Shown here piece by piece: positions 1 through 10,474 of a stretch of 64,000 nucleotides of DNA (its first letter is position 1; the number at the start of each line of letters is the position of its first letter). Under the pieces are notes generated by a model. The model made no database searches and was not told where the DNA came from. It was given only the letters and a program-made list of their open reading frames with translations. The stretch is from Sphaerolaimus hirsutus (lineage: Eukaryota > Nematoda > Chromadorea > Monhysterida > Sphaerolaimidae), in contig OZ038450.1 in assembly GCA_964036195.1 (NCBI GenBank), positions 23,589,208-23,653,207 of the forward strand, read 5' to 3'. Both the position numbers and the translations under genes were made by a program.

Positions 1-14
1 GTGCTGCACCAGAG

Positions 15-339
15 GGCAGTCCCAAGCCATGTATGGTGTAAAGTAAAGTGTCAAATGTTAAGTCAAATGCAAAGTCAAATGTCAAATGTAAAGTTAAGTG
101 TCAAATGTTGAAGTAGTGTCAATTGTGTACCTAAATCTTCATTTTTCATATCCAAATCTTGTTTTTGTATCCAAATCTTATTTTTTTGGCAGAAGATTTG
201 GATACAAAAACATACGTTTTGGATACAAAAATAAGATTTGGATACACAATTGACACTTTGCTTTACATTAGACATTTGACTTTGCATTTGACTTTACATT
301 TGACACTTCACTTTACACTTTACAGGGCTTGGGATTGCC
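15..339. repeat. Palindromic MITE-like inverted repeat
   Basis: The two halves are near reverse complements: a left arm of repeated GTAAAGT/GTCAAATG motifs (about 37-125) answers a right arm of CATTTGAC/ACTTTAC motifs (about 250-324), and an outer TCCCAAGCC at 20-28 answers GGCTTGGGA at 326-334. The centre carries a second inverted pair, ATCCAAATCTT and AAGATTTGGAT. The two short ORFs across it are products of the palindrome and resemble nothing. No clear target duplication was seen, so the exact ends are uncertain. Confidence 0.6.
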
Positions 340-468
340 ACCGGGACAGTCAGTGATACCATTTTTACATGGATTGTCTGGGCACGGCTTTACACTGGCT
401 GCAATTGTGCAGCATTTTGAATGGATGGTTGATAACTTTTTGATGATTTCATGGACTAGGTATATCTA

Positions 469-1937
469 CCGTATTTCCTCGAAATACCCCCCAGGGGGTG
501 ATTGTTTCAGAGTGAGAATTTTGTGAGAATATGCAACGAATGCAACAATGCAGAGAATGCAACAATAACCACCATTTAAAAGTTTTTACAGCCTTATATA
601 AGGATGTAGATGGTATAAAAAATGTTCTAACGTAACACAGTATACTCCAGCAACTTTACACCTTGCACGCGTGGTTCCCCCTGGAAGCGTGCCAAAAATG
701 TAAAACCCATGCCACATTCATAAAAATATTCAACAAATTCATTTCTGTTATAACTAGTGATGTAAAGGCACCGGGGCACCGGTGCCCCGGTGCTGGGCAC
801 CGAAGGGCACCAGCACCGGTGCTGGTGCGGTGCCATTGCAATCTTCAGGGGTGTCATGCCGGTGCCGGTGCCATTTTTTTCAGAATAGCACCGGTGCCGG
901 TGCGGTGCGGTGCCATTTTTTTGCCGGTGCCAAAGGTGCTAGCACCATGGCCAAGTAAAAGGCACCGGGAAAGGCACCGGCCAAGGAATCATGTGCTGTG
1001 CAATTTTGCCCATAGTATGTGCTTATTCATATTTCAAAAAACAGCGATATATTTACCCAACCATTTTTGCCTATTTTGTAAACCTCCCATCAAATAAATA
1101 TACCTACTGTGAAATCCATTATACCCGATACGTGATCTGATGAGCAAATCTAAAATTTTGTTGAATTTTAAATCATTTTTATATTTTATATTTATCTTAC
1201 TTGTTTGTTCAAAATTTGTTGTCAGTTTATGGCAGAGATGGTTCCATTCTCTGTACAGCAACGACTCCGATCAGTAGACAATAGTGGCTATGGACATTGT
1301 AGTGAATTAAATATTTTATCTTTCATTTGTAATCATTGTAATTGCTTCAAAAAATTGATTGCCACATCATTCTGATCATTTTAAGTGCTCAACCATCAAA
1401 ATCGGTTGAAAATTCATGGAAATATGCACTTCCAAAGGTGAGACCACTGAGAAACTGCCCGATATTTACTTCAGAAATTCCAGCCCGGTGCGGTGCCTTT
1501 CGGTGCTAGCACCGGCAACCCGCCGGTGCCCTTCGGTGCCGGTGCCATTTTTTCCAAAGGGCACCGGTGCCGGTGCGGTGCGGTGCCATTTTCTGGCCGG
1601 TGCCCCAGGGTGCCAGGTGCCCTATTCATGCGTTGGCAAAGGTGCCGGTGCGGTGCGGTGCTATTTTTCCCGGTGCCTTTAACATCACTAGTTATAACAT
1701 GAGACATCATCGTGTTCAGAGCAATGAATTTTTGCATCTTTTTACAAAAATCACCGCTTTATTATCATTGGCACACTTCCAACATGAGACATAAATCAGT
1801 GCGAGTGCAGAGTATCAAGTCCGCCGAGTATAAGTGTTTTGAACATCTGTTATGCATTTCCCGGACCACAAATTCATAGTGCCGATTTTGAGGGGGGGTA
1901 TTTCGAGGGGGGGGGGGGGTATTTCGAGGAAATACGG
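469..1937. mobile_element. TA-flanked MITE (CCGTATTTCC family), interrupted
   Basis: The terminal inverted repeats CCGTATTTCCTCGAAATACC (left) and GGTATTTCGAGGAAATACGG (right) are each flanked by a TA dinucleotide, as for Tc1/mariner-type insertions. Poly-C/G blocks lie just inside both ends. The same family recurs at 14351-14781 and 58226-59561, and as ends near 38.5 kb. The interior here also contains pieces shared with 33.63-33.87 kb (GGCACACTTCCAACATGAG and its complement), and the hAT-like element at 755-1690 sits within that. The element is therefore itself a nest. No coding sequence. Confidence 0.7.
755..1690. mobile_element. Non-autonomous hAT-like element with GCACCGG repeats
   Basis: The ends TAGTGATGTAAAGGCACC and GGTGCCTTTAACATCACTA form inverted termini, and the element is flanked by a perfect 8-bp duplication GTTATAAC (747-754 and 1691-1698). 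Eight-base duplications and YAGNGATG-type tips are the hAT superfamily signature. Both subterminal zones are dense arrays of GCACCGGTGCCGGTGCGGTG-like motifs. About 430 bp of unrelated AT-rich sequence lies between them. No transposase; mobilisation would need one supplied in trans. Confidence 0.85.
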
Positions 1938-1951
1938 TATGATGGATCTTC

Positions 1952-3042
1952 TAGGGTTCGAACGGGACCACTTTTTCGGACCGTGACCGGGACCAGGAGC
2001 TTTTCTTATCGGGACTGGGGCCGTGACTGAGGGATCGTACCGGGACCGGGACCGGGACTGGCATATTCATCTTTATCGGGACTGGGAGCGGGACTGGGAA
2101 TGGCGTGTCAGGAGCGGGACTGGGACTGGCATGTCAGGAGCGGGTCCGGGACTGGTACCGCTTCAGTCCCGGAATTTTGCCACACCATCCACCAGGACTG
2201 GGACTGATGTATCGAGACCACAACTACCATGCACAGTTGTTAAAATGTACGTACATTTACTCGAAAAAAACGCGTACGCGAGTAGAGTACGCGGTAAATA
2301 CATTTACATATACTTTTTAATAAGTAATGTACTCACATTTACGCGTACATTTTAAAAGTACACGCGTATGGAGAAAATGTATTTGTGTTGCTAAAATCCC
2401 AATTTTATGTTGCTAAAATAAGAAATTTTGAAGAAATTATAAAATTTTTCTAAATAATACTAATTAATCACTAAAAAACTACATCTATTATGGTTTCCGG
2501 TGTAAAACTCCTCTCTAGTGTAAAACTCACTGTAAAAAGTAGTAGCAATTACGTTTTGCAGGGGCTATCATGTTTTCCGAAGTATCCTCTTTTACATTTT
2601 CCTGGTAAAAAAAGTATTTTACTCAGATTTACGCATGAGTAGGAGTAAAAAAAAGTATTTTACATTTTCTATACTTTTTGGTGAGTAAAAAATAAATATT
2701 TACATTTACATATGCTTTTGAAAAAAGTTCAGTAATGCTAATATCTCTGCTACCATGCGAAAATATTGTGTGATTTATAATAATTGTAGTCTATAATATC
2801 CAGCCATTGTGCTTTATTCATACCCAGGTCATTGAAAAAAAACGTTTTTTTCATCCCTTATCGGGACCACTATATAATTCCGAGTCCGGGACTCGGACCG
2901 GGACTGGGGGATCATACCGGGACCGGGACCAGGACTGGCATATTTTTTTACCGGGACCGGGACTTGGGTGTCGGGACCAGGCCCGTCAGTCCCAGAATTT
3001 TGCCAAACCATCTACTGGGACTGTGGTCCCGTTTGAACCCTA
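1952..3042. mobile_element. Non-autonomous hAT-like element with GGGACCGGGAC repeats
   Basis: The termini TAGGGTTCGAACGGGACCA and TGGTCCCGTTTGAACCCTA are inverted. The flanks are GATCTTC (1945-1951) and GATCTTAC (3043-3050), an 8-bp duplication that has lost one base on the left. Subterminal zones are arrays of GGGACCGGGACTGG. Smaller relatives are at 37368-37548, 38035-38146 and 39226-39777. A separate element (2232-2749) is inserted inside. No protein-coding content. Confidence 0.8.
2232..2749. mobile_element. Nested hAT-like element (CAGTTGTTAAAA family)
   Basis: An exact 8-bp duplication CTACCATG flanks it (2224-2231 and 2750-2757). The left end CACAGTTGTTAAAATGTACG and right end AATATCTCTG resemble the CAGAGTTGTTAAAAGTA ends seen at 9012, 24450, 31301 and 41781. 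The interior is made of degenerate repeats of GTAAAATACTTTTTACTC type. Lies inside the 1952-3042 element, so it is the younger of the two. Confidence 0.75.
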
Positions 3043-4031
3043 GATCTTACATAATATTCAAATAAAATGCTTTGAAGGAATTTTCAAAAGTTTTAATCAA
3101 TATTGTTGTACCAGTTTTTGCTGTGCGAGTGAGTATAAAACCATCTGCAGGAATTTTAAGAGTCGACTTAATGGAAATGTTTTGAGACAATTCCAATAGT
3201 TTGATTTTGACAAATCTTACGATTACTATATGCCCAAAATTAATCCAAAAACTTCACAGTAGACACAAACATTAGCGCAACATTTGTGGTATATCCTGGC
3301 ATTCATTATCAGAACATATATATTTTTGAGTGAACTGCGTGCAAAGTATGCCGCGTGCAAAGTATGCCCAATGCAAAAGATAGGAGGCGCGAAGTTCATA
3401 GGGTCATTGTACCCGATTGGTGAATTATTTCACACAGAATGCGGACACTTTTAATTTGCACGTGCAGTGTCCTGTGAATAATCGTAGTTTCGTAACAGCT
3501 TTGATAGTTACACGCGTACAATTAGGGACTTAAATAAACTTGGCCCACGGCAAGAAAAAAATTGGGCAAGAAGTCGACAAGTCCACTTAGTTTTGGGCTA
3601 AAATTCGACAAGTCCGTCCTCCGCATGGGAAAAAAACGCAAGAAATGTGATAAGTCCACTATGGGCACCGATTTTTAAAAGTCGACAAGTGCATAAATTT
3701 CCCATAAGGGAGGAGCAACGCGGGCGGGAACAAAAATGTTCTCGCGTGCAAGAAGGTCATTTCCCTCCCAAAAACAGTTTTGCTCTGACCGAATGGAATT
3801 TTATGCACACCAGATTTTTCACATATATGTTGAGATTAGGGGCTGAAAAATTGACACTTTATTGTTAACATATGGAACTTAATGGAAATCATGAGAGAGC
3901 CAAATTAGACATGCACCACGGGCCTGGAATTGGGTTTGAAACTTAAAATGTGATTAACTCAAGATCGCATTTTGGGGACTTGTTGACTTTAAAATTAGAC
4001 GCCTCAATTATATTACCACACAATGTGATGA
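3043..4031. other. Gene-free stretch with GTCGACAAGTCCAC repeats
   Basis: No coding sequence is recognisable. From about 3555 to 3700 there are repeated AAGTCGACAAGTCCAC-like motifs, and at 3975-4010 a GACTTGTTGACTTTAAAATT motif followed by GCCTCAATT. The same combination occurs in the opposite sense at 62085-62582, so this is one copy of a dispersed repeat whose ends are not defined here. The 3043-3540 part shows nothing recognisable. Confidence 0.5.
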
Positions 4032-4314
4032 GTGTGCACTAGGGATGGCCAATGTTTTTTTCAAAGGTTTTTTTTAAATAAAAAACGTTTTATTAAAAAA
4101 AACCAGACCATCGAAACCGTTTTTTTAAAAGATTGACCACAATTTTTTTTACTAAGCACTAGGTATTTTGCATTTTTTTTGCACGCAAGCATGCAATTTC
4201 ACATGCACCTTACTTTTTGTGGTTGTTTTCATTGGTTTTGTGGCATTTTTTATGTAAAAGCTTCCATTTGTTCATGCTATGGTACCATAATAAGGTGTGA
4301 TATGTTAGTGTAGT

Positions 4315-5640
4315 ACACTACCGTGCATATAAGTGCAGAATGTGGTACCACTCATTGTTCTGGTGACACTCCAATGCAGAAAAGCATTGCTACCGAGTAA
4401 ATAGGCATTCATTTGATGCACATGGGTGGTGACAACACGCATACAAAAAAATTTATTTTCTATCTTACTCATGAGCCATTCTAGAGCAAACAATTTGCAC
4501 ACACCTCACTTTGTTCATCGTGCAGAATAGTCCGGAAAACGTCACAAAATGTATTTTAAATGGAAAACTTTTCATTAAAAAGCTAATGGTGTGATAGAGG
4601 GACTGATTTGTAACAAAAAATTTCGGTAAACACCCCCATTTTTATGTTATATCTTATCTTGAAGGACAAAGCAAAATATAAGTGACAATGCTTAGCTTAG
4701 CCTGTGTTTCCCATGGTATGGGTTAGTACTATGCAAGCTGGATTACATCTTCGAACTGCACATTGGTGTTTTGAATTGTTTATCATTTAGAAGACATTTG
4801 GGGGTACCTAGCAAAAGTACTTACAGTGAACCTTGATGACCAGAAAATATTTGTTCTTAGGCCAAAAACTTTGATGATCAGATTCATCAAATTTGTTCCT
4901 GAAAATATAGAAAATTTGTAAATATTCATTTGGCTCAAGTACAATGTTTAACTAAACTCATACGTACTTTGTGAGTTATATGGTCAAGTACCCTCAAGAA
5001 TGCTCTAAGTTGAGCACCAGTCCAATTTCAGCTACATGTAGTTGTACATGGTCTGTATGTCAGTTTTCATGTTGTAGTGCCAGTGTCTTGTGAGTGCAGT
5101 TTTGTGTGGGTGTTTATTTATGATTAAAATCACTTATTAGCCCCTGCTCACCATCTTTTAGATGAGATGAACATTCGTTACAGCATATTTTGTTGATTAT
5201 AAAGCTGGTTATGGGCAAACAATAATGCCCCATTCATCCATTTGGTAGCAATTGCTACCAGGTGATAGTACTCGATCTTGAACATTTTTCTTAAAAAGCA
5301 TTACCTGGGAGTAAAAAGGGGCGATATTTTCTGGAATTTATGTTGCAAATCATTCCCTCCATCACACCATTAGCTTTTTAACGAAAAAATTTCAACTTAG
5401 AATAGCTTTAGTGACGTTTTCCGGACTATTATGCACGCTGAACAAAGTGAGGTGTGTTCAAATCGTTTGCTCTAGAATGGCTCATGAGTAAGATAGAAAA
5501 TTAATTTTGTGTATGCGTGTTGTCACCACCCATGTGCATCAAATGAATGCCTATTTACTCGCCAGCAATGCTTTTCTGCATTGGAGTGTCACGAGAACAA
5601 TGAGTGGTACCACATTCCGCACTATTATGCATGGTAGTGT
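4315..5640. mobile_element. Inverted-repeat element inserted in the hAT-like element
   Basis: Long inverted arms of about 290 bp (roughly 4315-4600 and 5350-5640), beginning ACACTACCGTGCAT and ending ATGCATGGTAGTGT. The related element at 42829-44383 carries the uninterrupted sequence at 43326-43346 (TAGTATAGTGTATAATATCC), so that copy shows the site before insertion. The short ORFs on either arm are mirror images of each other and are not taken as genes. Superfamily unknown. Confidence 0.75.
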
Positions 5641-5945
5641 ATATAATATCCAGTCAATGTGCCTCCATATACTTGTACAGTGTGAAAAATCACTTGTGAT
5701 GAATTAGCCTTCTATTGTAACGTAATTTAAACACTATTCCAAAGCCAACTTCACTTGAAGTCACAAACATTCAACAAAAGCCAATCTTTGTAATAAGTCA
5801 ACATAAAATGGATATTTTTGACAGAAATCACCACTTATAATATCCCATGGCTCCACGGCCATTATATGGCTAAATATAACACCACAAAGTACTGTCACCT
5901 GTCTGATATACCTGTATACATTGACTCATAACCATATCTGGCAGC

Positions 5946-6124
5946 CATAGGCAGTGTAAGTGCTTGTGCGTTTGTGAATGTCACAAGCGGAATTTTTGGT
6001 GTCACAAGCAGAAATACCAACTAAAAGCACAATTATTCATGTATACCTAGTAAAAAGTAGTCAAATTTCGGTCAATGCGATTGTGAATGTCAAAAGCACA
6101 AATTGGGTCCTTGCGCCGCCTATG
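5946..6124. mobile_element. 179-bp MITE (CATAGGCGGCGC family), hAT type
   Basis: Starts CATAGGCAGTGTAAGTGC and ends CTTGCGCCGCCTATG, with a perfect 8-bp duplication CTGGCAGC (5938-5945, 6125-6132). Internally it has inverted GTGAATGTCACAAGC motifs. Other copies are at 45305-45471 and, split by later insertions, at 58051-59763. Confidence 0.88.
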
Positions 6125-6288
6125 CTGGCAGCTTTTGAAGAAAAAAACGGTTTTCTTTAAAAACCCTGTCATTGGAAAAAACACTTTTTTGGCCATCCCT
6201 AGTGTGCACTGACTATCAATTTATATGGTTTATGATTCATCTATATCCCCTCAGATTTTATAGAAAAATAGAACTTGTTTTGACTCCA

Positions 6289-6913
6289 GGGGCCAGATTT
6301 AATTCTCCCTACAGATTTGTTGGGTAGGGCGTTCAGATTTTTTAAAGTTCAGCTGCATCGACGCACATGCACCGAGAGCAAGGCAGTTTGTAAAATAAAC
6401 GAAACTATCCCTTAAGGTTGTCGATATTGCAATATGACGTATATCACTTCGATTTTGGCACGGAAATCACGATTTTGTCATTTCTTGGCCTTTGGCCAAC
6501 TCGTTCTTTTTTCGATTTTGTCGGGTGCATTACTCACATAAGTTGCGCTTTTGTACGCTAATGCATGCATTTCTTTCTTGTCGCTGACCTCATGGTTTCG
6601 GTTGTAAGCAGTGGACACTAAAAAGTGACCACCTGACTATACAAAAGCGCGACTTATGCGAGTAATGCTCCCGACAAAATCGAAAAAAGAACGAGTTGGC
6701 GGACAACCGAGAAATGATGAAAATGTGATTTCCGGGCCAAAATCGAAGTGTTATAAGTCATATTGCAATAGCAGCGACCTTAAGGGATAGTTTCATGTAT
6801 TTTACAAACCGCGTTGCTCTCAGTGCATGTGTGTCGATGCGGCTGAACATTAAAAAATCTATCGGGCGTATGCCCTGCCCTACAAATCTGTAGGGGGTAT
6901 TAAATCTGGCCCC
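6289..6913. repeat. Fold-back repeat with GGGGCCAGATTTAA ends
   Basis: Two arms of about 270 bp (6289-6556 and 6643-6913) are diverged reverse complements around an ~86-bp centre. The tips are GGGGCCAGATTTAA and its complement. Matching blocks include AACTATCCCTTAAGGT on the left and ACCTTAAGGGATAGTTT on the right. No ORF of interest and no convincing target duplication. Likely a palindromic MITE. Confidence 0.75.
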
Positions 6914-7186
6914 AGTGGTCTTTAAAAAAATCATTTTTTATTGCCAAGGATGCTACACTGCCAAATTTGCTGTAAAGCTATGAAAAAAGCAACAGATGCT
7001 TGGATGAAACTGCCCACTTGTGTGTCAAATTTTTCATTTTACCTAATGCACGAGTACCAAAGAATTTTGCCAGCAATTTTTTTTAAAATCAGACTTGGGT
7101 GGTGCATATAAAAAAGGGAATTAAAAAGATCACTTAAACATCGCTTGCTAACCCTACTTCTGAAACCTACACATGTAAATATAAGA

Positions 7187-8218
7187 GACTAGCAGGATTC
7201 TCTCTGACCTTCAGTTGGGTTTTCATGTTTTACTATACTTTAACAAATACTAATGGACACTTGTTACCACATCAATTATGAATCCCTTTGAAAATAAAGC
7301 CCGTGGGGTCCACCATCTAATTATTTGCCAGTTTTTCCCATTGCTCTCTATTTCGGCCTATGGTAATGTTGTGTCAAAACTGGTGCATTATCTACGCCAC
7401 ATAATAAGACCCCATTATTTGAAATATTGTAAGCACAAGGGGTTCGTTTTAAAATTTATGGTAATGTACTGACACGATGCAGTGCAAATTACCATCAGCA
7501 ATATCAGAAACCCCCCCTGTAGTCACTGTATCAAAAACACACATGGATCATGTCATGATTTGTAATTTGGTATTGTTATTGTTTGTATTGTTGGTACATT
7601 ACATATTGCTTTTCTAAAAACATGGCTAGCATGCGGGCAAGCTGAACTATAAGATATCCAACCACGGGCTCTGTATGGGTTAGGTGGAAAAGAATTGAGT
7701 GCTTTATTGACTTTGGACTTCTATACCTCCACTTTCGACTTCCATATCTTATAGTTCAGCTTGCCCGCATGCTAGCCATGTTTTTAGAAAAGCAATATGT
7801 AATGTACCAACAATACAAACAATAACAATACCAAATTACAAATCATGACATGATCCATGTGGGTTTTTGATACAGTGACTACAGGGGTTTGTGATATTGC
7901 TGATGGTAATTTGCACTGCATCGTGTCAGTACATTACCATAAATTTTAAAAAGGACCCCTTGTGCTTACAATATTTCAAATAATGGGGTCTTATTATGTG
8001 GCGTAGATAATGCACCAGTTTTGACACGACATTACCATAGGCCGAAATAGAGAGCAATGGGAAAAACTGGCAAATAATTAGATGGTGGACCTCGCGGGCT
8101 TTATTTTCAAAGGGATTCATAATTGATGTGGTAACAAGCTAGTGTCCATTAGTATTTGTAAAACATGTATAGTAAAACATAAAAACCCGACCGAAGGTCG
8201 GAGAGAATCCTGCTAGTC
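7187..8218. repeat. Large fold-back palindrome, ~470-bp arms
   Basis: The left arm 7187-7656 and right arm 7745-8218 are near-perfect reverse complements separated by an 88-bp loop. The arms end in GACTAGCAGGATTCTCTCTG and its complement. The two 64-residue ORFs at 7278-7472 (+) and 7926-8120 (-) are the same reading frame seen twice and differ at only a few residues, so the arms are recent or gene-converted. The ORF has no recognisable family. Confidence 0.85.
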
Positions 8219-8464
8219 CACCCATACCAGTAAACTTACTGATACAACAGTTGATGCACTTTGCTTTTCCTTCTGATACCACACAACGTGTACATTTTGT
8301 ACAGTCCAAAGCAGCACAGGTGGTGGGTTTGTAAATTGTAGACCTGAGATAAGCGACAAAACAGTGGTATGTAAACAAAACCAGATAAGTGTAGCATGTT
8401 TTCAAAATAAAAGTCCATTTAAAAAGTACAAAAGTTGGTGTTAGGTGTGCGAAGTCAGGCACAA

Positions 8465-8700
8465 CTAGGCTTAAAATGGGTTCACGTTCCCAATCCCGAA
8501 TCCTGGGAAATTTCAGGATTTTGTGGTCCCAATCCCGATCCCGAAACCTTGATCCCGATACCGAAATTTGAAAAAGCCAATCCCAATCCCGATCCCGTGA
8601 TTTTGAAAATCCCAATCCCGATCCCGAGATTTTGAAAATCCCAATCCCGATCAACAAAAAATGGCCCAATCCCGATCCCGGCAAAATTCACAGACACGAA
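8465..8700. repeat. Low-complexity CCCGATCCCAATCC array
   Basis: Repeated AATCCCGATCCCG motifs, interrupted by TTTTGAAAATC, fill this stretch. The same vocabulary occurs inside the small element at 38035-38146, so this is probably the body of a related hAT-like element. No clean terminal repeats or target duplication were found. ORFs across it are repeat-encoded. Confidence 0.5.
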
Positions 8701-9011
8701 AGGTGCCAGAAATGGCACTTTTAAAGGACCATTTTGTACGCAGTTTGCAAAAAAAATTGGTGTGCAGGCACGCTTTTCCCCACCTCCCTCTATATCTCTT
8801 CCCTCTATATCTCTGTTGCATGGGCGTGGACACCACTACAAATGGACTCGATACAGTGGCCATTACGAAAGTTTAAGGTTAATACACATGCATATATGGT
8901 AGACAGCGTTTATGGTTCACCGCGCATCCACACACCCATTTTTTTGTTGTGAGGTGTATGTGATAAGGCATATATGTAATAATTTGTCAACACATGTTTA
9001 CTTTTTTACCA

Positions 9012-9168
9012 CTGTATACCAGAGTTGTACAAATACTGGTATTTTTGGAAAACGTAAATGTAAACGTAAATACCTTTTCCAAATCAAAAGTATAAATACT
9101 AAAACGTAAGGTATTTTTTAAATACCTGGGAAAACATAAAAAAAGGTAAACGTAAATATTTTATAAGT
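9012..9168. mobile_element. Truncated hAT-like end (CAGAGTTG family)
   Basis: Begins CAGAGTTGTACAAATACTGG and continues with AAACGTAAATGTAAACGTAAAT repeats, like the copies at 2232 and 41783. It is cut at 9169 by the LTR of the decayed BEL element, so the LTR insertion is later. Confidence 0.5.
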
Positions 9169-10474
9169 TGTGATGAAGCCACCGAAGTCAGCGTCTTCTA
9201 CCACCGAATCCGGCAACTCCAAGACCGTAGTGAGAAACGGCCTTTAGAGTGGTTGATTTCCCGTTGTAGCCGAACGTCCACTTGTCGACAGCCAAGTTGA
9301 GTTTATTTTGTAGTTGCGTGTTGAAAAGGGGGTTCGAATTGTTTCAGGTACTTTATTTTGATCAGATACAGCGTGTTACAAAAGCGCAAAGTCTAGCGAG
9401 CTTCCTAATTGAAGTTTCTATCGCTAGCTTATTTTCGTTCAGTAGCTTGGGGTCCGCAGACTCTAGTAAAAACTTCCAAAGTAGCTAAGACACGGAAATC
9501 ATGTATAGAAAAACAGCTACAGTAATTTCCTAATACAAATGCACAAATAAACCACAAATATAACAATAAGACACATTTAACCAAAACAGTTGGCTTATTC
9601 TATGCGTGCATACATTCAAATACTTATGGTAAAGAAATACCAAGTACAAATTGGGCTAATAGAAAAACTATTAATCTTGAGAGGCGCGAAGTCGGCAAAC
9701 TCGGCCGATTTACTAATTTGCTTCAATTTGTCAGAAAACATTGACGCACATTGGAACTAATATGATAGGGTTTGGAAATTATAATTAGTGGTGCAAATGT
9801 TCCTAATGACGTAAATAGAACATGGTATATTCAACACAACAATAATAATCACTTCCTGAAAACGTATATTTTATAATTAACAAATTGGGACTTATTTGGA
9901 GTAAATGGGTATTGTAATTGAGCAGGGTCTATAATATATTCAGCTTGAGCAGGGTATTATAAATAATGTCAAAGTAAATATAATATAACTTATGAGCAGG
10001 GTTATAATAATTATGCCTACGCGAAGGGCTTCATAAATACGTACAGTAAATGCTAGTTGCACACAGGGCACTATTTCTCTATTAGGACGCTGGCCTAAGT
10101 AAATACGTAGCACATAAATATTTACAAGACTTGACTTTCCCAAATTGCAAGTAAACCATGTAAATGTATATATAATAATAATCAGAAAAATACGGCGAGT
10201 TGAATGAACCTAATTTCATGTTAATATACCTAATAATAACTTATTTGACCTTTTAACCTAAATATTCCACATAAATGTTTCGATAACTTATAAAACATTT
10301 TCCTAATTAAATATTCTCCATGAATAAATAATATAGTGCAAGAAATATATTTTGCGTGGTAAATAAATATTGTGCATGAAAGTAAAATAGTGCAAATAAG
10401 TAAATGTACGAATATGAGCCTAATTATCAATTCTCTGTATTTCTTTATCCATTCATTTTGCCACGGTCAGCACA
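9169..10474 (-). mobile_element. 3' LTR of a decayed BEL/Pao element (older family)
   Basis: About 1306 bp. On the minus strand it begins TGTGCTGACCGTGGC and ends GGCTTCATCACA, the TG...CA of an LTR. A second copy of the same sequence is the solo LTR at 46150-47274 plus 56865-57046. Directly to its right (10475 onward) the minus strand encodes BEL-type envelope sequence, which makes this the downstream LTR. The upstream half of the element is gone, so its target duplication cannot be checked. Confidence 0.8.

Larger units (their letters stand above)
4040..6201. mobile_element. hAT-like element, TAGGGATGGCC ends
   Basis: Termini TAGGGATGGCCAATG and TTGGCCATCCCTA with a perfect 8-bp duplication GTGTGCAC at 4032-4039 and 6202-6209. 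The TAGGGATG tip closely resembles that of classical Ac-type hAT elements. Relatives at 42829-44383 and 43052-43750 share interior blocks such as TAAGCACTAGGTATTTTGCA near the left end. No transposase is encoded. It carries two later insertions, a ~1.3-kb inverted-repeat element (4315-5640) and a 179-bp MITE (5946-6124). Confidence 0.88.

Noticed and set aside
663..1097. 144-residue plus-strand ORF
   Set aside because: Crosses the GCACCGG repeat array and the border of a hAT-like element; the peptide is repeat-encoded.
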